From: Atribacter laminatus
Lineage (GTDB): Bacteria > Atribacterota > Atribacteria > Atribacterales > Atribacteraceae
DNA length: 64,000 nt
Assembly: GCF_015775515.1 (NCBI RefSeq)
Contig: NZ_CP065383.1
Location: forward strand, 1,116,001-1,180,000
Direction of reading: 5' to 3'
The position numbers and the translations under genes were made by a program. Under the pieces are notes generated by a model. The model was not told the origin of the DNA. It did not search any database and saw only the letters and a list, made by a program, of their open reading frames with translations. Positions 56,854 to 64,000 of this stretch are shown in pieces. Within the stretch, counting starts at the first letter, position 1. Each line of letters opens with the position of its first letter.

Positions 56854-57603
56854 ATGAAATGGAAGTACTTGGTCATTCTTTTTGGATTCTTGGCTTTTAT
56901 TGTATTCAGTTCATGCCATAATACAGGGAATCAAGATGAGATCGATGATTTTCCTCTGGGCATAGGGGGAAGCGAAACCCGGTCTCTCACCTTAGTTAAT
57001 AACGCCAGCAAAGACGTGAAGGTGTATCTGGTCTTTATCGGGGGCTTGACCGGCAACAATGGCTGCTATACCGCTGAGGACTTTCAAAGTCAGGGCTGTG
57101 ATGTGTATCGATCTGATCGGTGCAGCATAACCGTCCCTAAAGGGTCCAGTAAAACCTTGAATCTCGACATGGGCGGTATTAATATCTCCGGCGGTTTGGA
57201 TAACGAACCGATGGGGTCTTGCCCGACCACAATGTTTGAAATCAATATCTCTGCTCCGGACAATAGCATGCACGATCAATTTGACCTCTCTCTGGTCAAT
57301 GGTTTTAATTATTCTATGAAAATTAGCTCTTCGACCGGGGTTAGCACGAAATACGTCACTCAGGCGACTGGAAATAGTGATGGACTTGGGGTATTTCCCT
57401 TGGGTTGCACCCAATGTGTTTCCCAGGGTTCCAATCCTCCGGCATGGAATAATTGCCCGGGAAATACCTCTTCCTGTGGAGGACAATGTTACCGGCCTGG
57501 TGAATGCAAGACAGGTCCCGATGAATTACATCCAAATGTTCCGTGTGTTTTAGAAGTCAAAACCGGTGGGAATTTTACGGTTACTTTTGGGAACCCGTCC
57601 TAA
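56854..57603 (+). CDS. Cysteine-rich thaumatin-like lipoprotein
   Basis: 249 residues. Signal peptide with a lipobox 'FSSC' (Cys21), so membrane-anchored outside. The mature part has features of the thaumatin-like fold: 'LTLVNNASKDVKVYLVF' first strand, 'TTMFEINISAPDNSMHDQFDLSLVNGFNYSM' spanning residues 127-157 (the D-x-S-L-V-x-G-F-N segment is the family's hallmark), and 11-12 further Cys in likely disulfides, among them 'CTQC' and 'CGGQC'. Bacterial examples are uncharacterised. The codon composition is more GC-rich than that of neighbours, suggesting later acquisition. Its control region is duplicated at 51194. Confidence 0.75.
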   Translation: MKWKYLVILFGFLAFIVFSSCHNTGNQDEIDDFPLGIGGSETRSLTLVNNASKDVKVYLVFIGGLTGNNGCYTAEDFQSQGCDVYRSDRCSITVPKGSSKTLNLDMGGINISGGLDNEPMGSCPTTMFEINISAPDNSMHDQFDLSLVNGFNYSMKISSSTGVSTKYVTQATGNSDGLGVFPLGCTQCVSQGSNPPAWNNCPGNTSSCGGQCYRPGECKTGPDELHPNVPCVLEVKTGGNFTVTFGNPS

Positions 57604-57785
57604 TTAGTTCAGTGAATCATACGGGAAGGGGATTTTTTTAATTCGGTTTCTTTTTCTTTCATTTTTTTACTTATTATCTACATAATTGGTCTTTTTGATT
57701 GAGAGGAAAATAACAGCTATCCTTTACTGAGTTATTGTTAACTATAAATAATAAAAAGAAATTATGATGATAGGAGGGGGTAACA

Positions 57786-58334
57786 GTGCAGTTTAGGGCT
57801 CCATTAATGATTGAACATCGTTTGATTGAGAAAATGATATATATTATAAATAAAATTATAAATCAAGCCGAATCAACCCAAATTATTGATACCAGGACTG
57901 TCGATGTTGTTGTCGATTTTATTAAAACCTATGCTGATAAAACTCATCATGGAAAAGAGGAAGATATTCTCTTTAAAGACCTTTCAGAGAAAAAAATGAC
58001 TGATGAAGATGATAAATTAATGAAGGAACTGATCGAGGAACACCTATTTGGAAGAAGTATAGTCCGAGAACTCGTCGATTCAAAAAACCAGTATGTCAAT
58101 GGTGATATGACAGCTGAAAAAGTAATGTTAGAAAAACTAAAAACGCTGGCCAATTTTTACCCAGCACATATTAAAAAGGAGGATGATGTCTTTTTCCCAG
58201 CTTCCATGAAGTATTTAACCAACCAAGAACAAGAAATAATGCTGAACAAATTTTGGGATTTTGACAAAACGATGATCCATTTAAAATATCAATCGGTGGT
58301 TTTAGAATTGAATAAAGCGTTTTCGAATGATTGA
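57786..58334 (+). CDS. Hemerythrin HHE-domain protein
   Basis: 182 residues, all helical. Di-iron ligands: 'MIEHRLIEKM' (His11 region), 'THHGKEEDILF' (His-x3-Glu), 'LIEEHLFGRS' and 'YPAHIKKEDDVFFP' (His-x4-Asp/Glu). Cytoplasmic HHE proteins sense or bind O2, NO or iron; in anaerobes they are often linked to oxidative or nitrosative stress. GTG start after AGGAGGGGG. Stand-alone, between the lipoprotein and an unknown gene. Confidence 0.9.
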   Translation: MQFRAPLMIEHRLIEKMIYIINKIINQAESTQIIDTRTVDVVVDFIKTYADKTHHGKEEDILFKDLSEKKMTDEDDKLMKELIEEHLFGRSIVRELVDSKNQYVNGDMTAEKVMLEKLKTLANFYPAHIKKEDDVFFPASMKYLTNQEQEIMLNKFWDFDKTMIHLKYQSVVLELNKAFSND

Positions 58335-58491
58335 TTTGAATGTATAAATTGAGCCTTTTATCACAGTCTTTCCCCACCTTAACGAATATATATATTTTAA
58401 AGCGAGCAATGACTTGGTCTGGTAGCAGTGAACTTTTGTTTCAATTTAGTATCTGCTATTTGAGAGAATAACCATTTGAAAATCAAGCATA

Positions 58492-59082
58492 TTAGACTAA
58501 TTGATTACAATATTCGAGAAGTGGTTCTTGGTTCCACACCTGGACTTCGATGTAATTGGCAAAATATTTGGGAAGATTGGTTCCCCATTTTTCTCCCGGA
58601 AGACCGTTTGATTGAACCAAATCTTGTATTTCGTCTAAGATGAATACCTTTCCATGAAAATCAGATAAATAATAAGGAGACTCTTTTTGATTCAATAATA
58701 AGAAGGAAACCATGCTATCGGGATAGGTAAAGCTTAAATCTTGTTTTTGGAAAAGAGAAAGAGGGACTTGAATTTCTGTCGTTGTAGAAAGTGTTTTGGC
58801 GTCGGGAGCTTCGATTAACCACTTAGAGCGTCCATAGATCATATAAATCGGATAGAATTCTCGAGGCTTCCCTCCTTTGGCAATGAATTCCTCTCGAAGC
58901 CGAAACTCAATTTGTCGGCGCGTTTTTAAATATTGAGCAGGATTTTCAAACCTTTCCCAAAAAATTGCGCCTTCAATATACAAGTTTTGCATTATTTTGG
59001 TTGCATCAGCATCCGAAAGTGCAGACAAACTTTGGAAGGGGATGGTTCCTTTTTTATAAACATGAATAAGATGGTTAATCAT
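58492..59082 (-). CDS. Conserved hypothetical protein
   Basis: 196 residues, not recognised. Soluble; a winged-helix-like beginning ('VYKKGTIPFQSLSALSDADATKIMQNLY'-type helices within residues 9-36), a Tyr/Phe-rich middle ('EFYPIYMIYGRSKWLIE') and 'KVFILDEIQDLV' near residue 150. No membrane segment or cofactor motif. The start lies where good similarity to a helical start seems likely, but the RBS is weak (AACCAT). Function unknown. Confidence 0.6.
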   Translation of the reverse strand: MINHLIHVYKKGTIPFQSLSALSDADATKIMQNLYIEGAIFWERFENPAQYLKTRRQIEFRLREEFIAKGGKPREFYPIYMIYGRSKWLIEAPDAKTLSTTTEIQVPLSLFQKQDLSFTYPDSMVSFLLLNQKESPYYLSDFHGKVFILDEIQDLVQSNGLPGEKWGTNLPKYFANYIEVQVWNQEPLLEYCNQLV

Positions 59083-59403
59083 AATGGTTACAATCCATTT
59101 TTTGATATTTTTACCTTTTAAAAATTAGATAGCTAAAAATGCTTTGTAACAAGCTGGCACTACTCTTTTCAATTTTACACCTATAGAAAGCCTATCATTT
59201 TATATGATAGTTTATAATCAAACCAGAATATATTATTTTATTTTAAAAAGATGATGTCAAGAAAGATTTTCGATGTTATTCAACCTTGCTATTATTTATG
59301 TTGACTACCCATGAAAGGAAACATACAATTTTGAAAGATTCTATAAAAATCAATACTTAAAAGAATCACATCTATAGTGTAACCATCGAGGAGGGAATAA
59401 TAA
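59083..59403. other. Divergent intergenic region
   Basis: About 320 bp between divergent genes; AT-rich. It contains TATCATTTTATATGATA (59200-59216), a perfect palindrome that could be an operator for one or both genes. Confidence 0.4.
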
Positions 59404-59868
59404 TTGAAGATAGGGATTATTGTAGATTCAAAATCCGGGTTTACTTACTCTATTGCCCAAAGGCTTGAGGAAAAACTGTCGGTATTAAGACATGATGTTC
59501 AGGTTGAAAGAATAGAACCAATTGATGAGAAGCAGGTTGACATTAAAAAAATTCAGTTAAAATCCTTTCCAAAAATAAATCAATATGAAGCAATTATATT
59601 TGGGGCCTGGGTCAGGGGTGGATTCCTTTCTCCAGCTATGGCGGCTTATATGAATCAAATGCCATCACTCCAAGGGAAAAAGATTGCCTGTTTTGTAACC
59701 AAAGGCCTTCCCTTTGCCTGGACAGGCGGAAATCAGACTATTAATCGAATGATAAAACTTTGCCAATCCAAGGAAGGAAGGGTTGTTGATACTGGAATGA
59801 TTATTAGAATGGGACAAAGAAAGAAACAAACCACTGATTTAATTGAGAAATTCGGAAAACTTTTTTAA
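59404..59868 (+). CDS. Flavodoxin-domain protein
   Basis: 154 residues. 'GIIVDSKSGFTYSIAQRLEEKL' at the start is the flavodoxin phosphate-binding loop (residues 4-25; S/T-x-T-G-x-T replaced by D-S-K-S-G-F-T-Y), followed by 'YEAIIFGAWVRGGFLSPAMAAYMNQ' and 'GKKIACFVTKGLPFAWTGG', an FMN-fold ending. It would bind FMN and carry electrons or reduce a protein partner. TTG start 9-10 nt after GAGGAGGG. Single gene. Confidence 0.85.
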   Translation: MKIGIIVDSKSGFTYSIAQRLEEKLSVLRHDVQVERIEPIDEKQVDIKKIQLKSFPKINQYEAIIFGAWVRGGFLSPAMAAYMNQMPSLQGKKIACFVTKGLPFAWTGGNQTINRMIKLCQSKEGRVVDTGMIIRMGQRKKQTTDLIEKFGKLF

Positions 59869-59901
59869 TTCCTTTCTTGGTTTTTTTATTGAGCAAATAA
59901 A

Positions 59902-60684
59902 TTAAAATGCAAATAATACATGAAGGACAATATCGGCGCTAAAATGAGCTATCATTGAGCTTTCTAAACCCCGAGTCCAGTATAACCATCCAAAAGCTAA
60001 GCCTGCAACTCCATTCAGGACAATTGCTCGGGTGATAACAAAGGAATTGAGAGGAAGACCCATCCCTTTCGTTGCCGGAAGATGACCTAAACCAAAGATA
60101 ACAGCGGTAATGATATTGGCAATCCAAAGGACACGAATATTGGGTTGCAGGTCTTTATTTTTCGTCATTAAATTGCCTATCCATACCAACAACGACAGCA
60201 AGAATAAGCGAAGTAACACTTCTTCAGCAATTCCTCCATAAAAGGAAGCAAGAAATCCCTGCCACGCCGGTGGATGAACGGTTTCTGGAAGCACTAAACC
60301 GACTTTTTTCAGATTAAAAATCCAGGTATCTAAACCTATAATAATGAAACCAAAAACAATGCCGATCAAGATCGAAAACCAGGCAATTGGCTTAAAGGGT
60401 TTAGTTATTTTTTCTCCACGGGTGATTGCATCTAAAAAGGGTAATCCTAAACCAATTTTATTGGCGATAAGTAAACCAATTCCAATAACCAAACCAAATA
60501 GCAGACCATTGGTTAGAAGCTGCATAGCTATGATTTGTCCCATGGTTGCCGGAACATTGAGAAGTTTGATTTGTTCTGACTGGATGGTTAAGGTATAGGG
60601 TAAGACGCATACGATGCTTGTTGCCACCATGAACCAAAGGAGAAAAAATAATTTCCAATTAAAATTTTTTATTTTTAAAGCCAT
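59902..60684 (-). CDS. CPBP-family intramembrane glutamic protease
   Basis: 260 residues with 7-8 membrane segments. Motif 1 'GGIAEEVLLRLFLLSLLVW' (the Glu-Glu and Arg of E-E-x3-R, near residue 166), motif 2 'NIITAVIFGLGHLP' (F-x3-H) and motif 3 'NGVAGLAFGWLYW'. These are CAAX/bacteriocin-processing type proteases of the Rce1 clan that cleave membrane or prenylated substrates; the substrate here is unknown. Weak RBS (GGAGAGCTC). Convergent with the flavodoxin gene. Confidence 0.87.
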   Translation of the reverse strand: MALKIKNFNWKLFFLLWFMVATSIVCVLPYTLTIQSEQIKLLNVPATMGQIIAMQLLTNGLLFGLVIGIGLLIANKIGLGLPFLDAITRGEKITKPFKPIAWFSILIGIVFGFIIIGLDTWIFNLKKVGLVLPETVHPPAWQGFLASFYGGIAEEVLLRLFLLSLLVWIGNLMTKNKDLQPNIRVLWIANIITAVIFGLGHLPATKGMGLPLNSFVITRAIVLNGVAGLAFGWLYWTRGLESSMIAHFSADIVLHVLFAF

Positions 60685-60889
60685 ATTGAGCTCTCCTAAA
60701 CAATTTTAATAATGGCGATGAACGATAAGATTCACCGTTATAGTAAAAAATTTATGAAGGTTGATCCCCTCATTTAGTCTTGGTAAGTCTGTATTTAAAC
60801 GATTCTAAGCTTTTAAGGTTACAATTTCAATTCAATAATAGTACAAAATAATTAATAATCAAGAAGGTTTTTTTAGGTTGTAAAGTTAA

Positions 60890-61460
60890 GGTAGGCCTTC
60901 ATGCTGCTTTTGCGACACCAGATGAGGAAGGAAATGATGCCCCCTCACCCTGACCCTCTCCCACGAACGGGCGAGGGAATATTGGCGAAAGACACCGAGG
61001 AGGGAGGGAGCGAGGGGGCGCAAGATTTTGGTTCCTTCTCCTTTGATGGGAGAAGGTGAGGATGAGGGTGAAAAGCCCAAGATTCGACATGCCATGGCAT
61101 GTCGCTACATTAAACGAAGAACGGGCACAATACATTGTGCTCCTCCATTTTTTAATTCTTTTGTGGGGGTTTGATTTATCATGCCCGTGGGTTCTCAGGA
61201 TAGACCCTCATGCTGCTTAGCAGCACCATATGAGGATGAAAATAGGTATCCCCCTCACCCTGACCCTCTCCCACGAAGGGGCGAGGGAAAAAAATTATAT
61301 CATTCCTTCTCCCTTTATTTAAAGAGATAGGAATAAAAAAGATTAAAGTCAAGAGATTGCCACGTCGCTTCGTTCCTCGCAATGACGAGTTAGAGTTCCT
61401 TCTCCCTTGATGGGAGAAGGTGAGGATGAGGGTGGATTTTTAAACTGCTCACAGTTCACG
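60890..61460. repeat. Mosaic of dispersed palindromic repeats
   Basis: No gene in 60685-61741. Repeats include CCCCTCACCCTGACCCTCTC at 60941 and 61251, TCCCACGAA(C)GGGGCGAGGG, TTCTCCTTTGATGGGAGAAGG (61035-61055) and TTCTCCCTTGATGGGAGAAGG (61400-61420), the perfect 20-bp palindrome CGACATGCCATGGCATGTCG (61085-61104) and GGGCACAATACATTGTGC (61123-61140). The same set recurs at 63660-64000 and partly at 51060-51210. Confidence 0.8.
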
Positions 61461-61741
61461 CTTCACGGTTCACGGTATTTTCAGGATAGATAAAATGAGT
61501 TATTTGAAAAAAAAGGAATAAGAAGTATTTTAAATTTGTTTTTAAATATATAAGTAATATACTCTCAATATTTTGAAAAACCCGAAAATTATTTATTGGA
61601 TAAACACCTCGGCAACTAAACTTCCAAGTATAATTCCGATCGGATCCGTGCATATTTGGCAATATGGCTTAATTAAAACCTCTGACTATTTATGATCGGA
61701 CTTTGTGAATAATTGATATTTTTTAAAAGGAGGGAGGAAAG

Positions 61742-62023
61742 ATGGATTTTTTTGAAATGTGTAAAACCGGTCATTTAGAAGAAATTCTATCGAAGATTCG
61801 GGAAGGAATTGATGTGAATACTAAGGATGAAAACGGCTGGACGCCTCTTATGTATGCTGCCTGGTATAATCAAAATCCGGAAGTCGTTAAAATTCTTCTT
61901 GAAGCCGGAGCCGACGCTAAGCTGGTAGATGATTTTGGTAAAAAAGCAATTGATTATGCCAAAAAAAATGATTTCCTATTGGGAACCAGTGTTTATAAAC
62001 AATTGGAAGAAGCGAGTGGATAG
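61742..62023 (+). CDS. Short ankyrin-repeat protein
   Basis: 93 residues, no signal peptide. Two to three ankyrin repeats with 'TPLMYAAWYNQNPEVVKILL' matching the consensus of the longer ankyrin protein at 32853-33638 (TPLMYAAWENQNPEVIKLLI), so the two are paralogs, one cytoplasmic and one exported. RBS AAAGGAGGGAGG. Partner unknown. Confidence 0.82.
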   Translation: MDFFEMCKTGHLEEILSKIREGIDVNTKDENGWTPLMYAAWYNQNPEVVKILLEAGADAKLVDDFGKKAIDYAKKNDFLLGTSVYKQLEEASG

Positions 62024-62135
62024 ACAATCATTAACTTGATTGTTTGAAATTGTATAAATAATGCAAGGAGGCTGTTTTCAATCATCTCATAATCGAATAT
62101 ATGAGTTTTGTGATTCATTCCAGTTAAAGATTTTT

Positions 62136-62170
62136 AGGGAAGGCGACTTGCTTTAAAAATCACCTTCCCT
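62136..62170. terminator. Hairpin between convergent genes
   Basis: AGGGAAGGCGA (62136-62146) pairs with TCACCTTCCCT (62160-62170) with one mismatch. It lies between the ends of the ankyrin (plus) and hydrolase (minus) genes and could terminate both, although no long T tract follows. Confidence 0.45.
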
Positions 62171-62222
62171 GAGTTTGGCAAAAAAATGCTGGAATTTTTA
62201 TGGGATCAATCGTTATAATTAT

Positions 62223-63572
62223 TTATTGCTCGTCAAATATTTCATCCAGCCAGTCATAAAGGACAGCGTTCGAGAGAGGACTATTGTTCATCTGGCAGTG
62301 ACTATCAGCTCCGCTCTGTATATCGAAGACATGGAGAGTAGCAGGACCGGCAACATGATCTACGCAATACTGAGCTTGTTTCAGCGGGATTTTACCTTCA
62401 CCTTCACCTACCATAGCCAGGGTTGGTATGGTAATTTTGTTGACTAATCCAGTAATATTAAATTCTTTTAGATGTTCCAGTAAAGAAAAAATCGATGATT
62501 GGCCAAAACGAGTACACATATTCCACAAACTGATTTTATATTTCGGGCTCATTTCTTCATCTGGTATGTAATCAAAGTCTTCAAGTCGGAGGTCTTCTGG
62601 TATATTTTCTAATTGAGAAAGTCCACCGGCTATCAAGTACTCATGAATGTCAACTATCGGTGAATTGAGGATTAAGGCTTTGATGCGTTTCTCAGTTATT
62701 GCTCCACTGGCAGCAAAATAGCCTCCTAAGCTAATTCCATATAAAGCAAGCTGATTAGGATCAACATCTTTTCTTTTCAAAGCAAAATCGACAACTGCAG
62801 TTATTGGCTGACTATAATCTGGAATAAAAGACATATGAGGATGAAAACGAAGAGCACCAACTTGACCGGGTCCGTCGAAAAGCAGTATATTGTATCCTCT
62901 TTCTAAGGCAGCCCGTCCAGCGCCAAAAAATATTTCCTCCGAGGTACCGTCATATCCGCTCATAATTAGAATGGTTTTTCGAGCAATTTGGTTGGTATCT
63001 TTGTCTGGAGAAAGGAAATAACCAGGGAGAAAGCTATCCTGATAAGGGATTTGGAGTACATCCACTCTCCAATCAAACAAATTTATTCCATCGATAAAAC
63101 AGGTATGGGCTTTTAAGCCAAATTCTTGACGCTCAGGAAGTCGAGGGTCGGCATAATATTCAGCTGCTCGATAATAATTACTGGCTCTCATTAAAGCGTC
63201 CCGGGCACTTACCACGTGACCTTTGGCTAAACGCTCACGGCCATCTTTTTCTACTTGCATTCCTAATTGAGCAAAACTTTTTGGCCAATTACTGGGATCA
63301 CCATCGGTTATTTCTGAGGCCGCTAAAAGTATTTCCCCTAAAATTCCACCTCCATACCAATCAGTACCAATGGATCGCATCAATTGAAAATCCATTTCTG
63401 GATCGGAAAAACCTTTGATTTTCATCGAGCTTCTGGCTAAATTGATCTGGGTAGTCTGATTAACATTTGGTGTTGAATCATTATCTGCATATACTACAGA
63501 AGAAGCTATTAAGATTAAACAAAAAATGAGAAATCCGAAGATAAAGTGATTCGATAAACTCAGCAAATGCAT
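62223..63572 (-). CDS. Secreted alpha/beta hydrolase
   Basis: 449 residues. Signal peptide at residues 1-29 ('FGFLIFCLILIASSVVYA'). After an N-terminal helical part the fold core shows 'LIMSGYDGTSEEIFFG' (oxyanion strand), the nucleophile elbow 'YGISLGGYFA' (G-x-S-x-G), the acidic segment 'MVGEGEGKIPL' and the catalytic His in 'GADSHCQMN'. It resembles DUF1100/FrsA-like esterases or dipeptidyl-peptidase-like hydrolases that act on esters outside the cytoplasm. Stand-alone, convergent with the short ankyrin gene. Substrate unknown. Confidence 0.85.
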   Translation of the reverse strand: MHLLSLSNHFIFGFLIFCLILIASSVVYADNDSTPNVNQTTQINLARSSMKIKGFSDPEMDFQLMRSIGTDWYGGGILGEILLAASEITDGDPSNWPKSFAQLGMQVEKDGRERLAKGHVVSARDALMRASNYYRAAEYYADPRLPERQEFGLKAHTCFIDGINLFDWRVDVLQIPYQDSFLPGYFLSPDKDTNQIARKTILIMSGYDGTSEEIFFGAGRAALERGYNILLFDGPGQVGALRFHPHMSFIPDYSQPITAVVDFALKRKDVDPNQLALYGISLGGYFAASGAITEKRIKALILNSPIVDIHEYLIAGGLSQLENIPEDLRLEDFDYIPDEEMSPKYKISLWNMCTRFGQSSIFSLLEHLKEFNITGLVNKITIPTLAMVGEGEGKIPLKQAQYCVDHVAGPATLHVFDIQSGADSHCQMNNSPLSNAVLYDWLDEIFDEQ

Positions 63573-63659
63573 GGTGTGTCACCTCGATTGGGAAAGACGT
63601 ATTTTAATTTTTTCATTATATTTATTATCGGTTTGAAGTTCAAATTTATTAGTTTTTCT

Positions 63660-64000
63660 GCAGAAGGATAGGGAAGACGGCTTAGGATGAGTGATGAAAG
63701 GCACCCTCCCCGCCGTAAACGGCACCCCTCCAAGGAGGGGAATTGTTGAATTCATTCCCCCATTGAGGGGGGATTTAAGGGGGGTGTGCCTTGTCTTTTT
63801 TTGTTTATTCTTTTTTCACCAATATTGATATTTTCAGGTTAGACCTTCATGCCAAGTTGTGGCAGCAGATGAGGTTGAAAACAAAAATTCGACATGCCAT
63901 GGCATGTCGCTACATTAATTAAAGAATGGGCACAATACATTGTGCCCCTATAATTTTATATTCTTTGGTAGGGGCTTGATTTATCATGCCCGGGGGTTTT
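63660..64000. repeat. Mosaic of dispersed palindromic repeats at the window end
   Basis: Inverted stretches AAAGGCACCCTCCCC...GGGGGGTGTGCCTT (63697-63791), the palindrome CGACATGCCATGGCATGTCG (63890-63909) and GGGCACAATACATTGTGCCC (63927-63946), in the same order and spacing as at 61082-61140. No gene. Confidence 0.8.

Noticed and set aside
57786-58334. Possible DNA-repair or ferritin-like role of the helical protein
   Set aside because: His/Glu spacing fits the hemerythrin HHE pattern, not ferritin.
62175-62447. 90-codon plus-strand frame
   Set aside because: It is antisense to the well-supported hydrolase C-terminus, whose catalytic His lies there.
1-64000. tRNA or rRNA genes
   Set aside because: I looked for cloverleaf ends (CCA-adjacent acceptor stems, GTTCGANTC loops) and rRNA core blocks and saw none that held up.

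Overview
The window reads as a chromosomal segment of an AT-rich, fermentative, probably anaerobic bacterium. Genes have strong Shine-Dalgarno sites and use ATG, GTG and TTG starts. Sugar ABC transporters of the CUT1 type are prominent, and insertion sequences and palindromic intergenic repeats are abundant. There is no rRNA, tRNA or CRISPR array to place it. My best guess is Atribacterota (OP9/JS1-like) or a neighbouring lineage such as Thermotogota or Bacillota; this is low-confidence inference from gene content.

Layout. (1) 1-7123: a sugar-catabolic operon with a LacI-type regulator cut by the window edge, a TIM-barrel isomerase/epimerase, a Gfo/Idh/MocA dehydrogenase, a cupin, an SDR dehydrogenase, two CUT1 permeases and a solute-binding protein, closed by a hairpin terminator. 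(2) 7523-10338: an intact IS21-family element with a 5-bp target duplication. (3) 10.3-26 kb: an accessory island of toxin-antitoxin and defence-like modules (RelE, MazF, HicBA, a NYN protein, an AAA ATPase plus Toprim-like DUF3226 pair, RelE again, HicB with a broken HicA, HEPN-MNT). Dispersed repeats lie between them and often touch the gene 3' ends; IS110 copies and a first copy of an old-yellow-enzyme reductase are also here. (4) 26.1-37.4 kb: a second LacI-controlled CUT1 transporter followed by two nucleoside hydrolases, an ankyrin-repeat protein, a frameshifted IS4-type element, a ribokinase and a TIM-barrel isomerase. Together these suggest uptake of a nucleoside or N-riboside, cleavage, and phosphorylation of the ribose. 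(5) 37.5-50 kb: decayed IS256-like and IS21-like remnants, then a PLD-helicase plus Eco57I-like methyltransferase locus. Its methyltransferase is split by a second, almost identical IS21 copy, and removing that copy restores the frame exactly. (6) 50-64 kb: repeat-rich spacer, a second copy of the reductase gene next to an intact DDE-type IS, a DUF1659 protein, a cysteine-rich thaumatin-like lipoprotein, a hemerythrin, a flavodoxin-like protein, a CPBP protease, a short ankyrin protein and a secreted alpha/beta hydrolase.

Two histories can be read directly. The IS21 element moved recently: two copies differ by one 6-bp repeat unit, each has a perfect target duplication, and one has broken a restriction-like system. 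IS110-family elements seem to have repeatedly inserted into one dispersed repeat, leaving complete, internally deleted and solo-end copies whose conserved noncoding end is a candidate bridge-RNA region.
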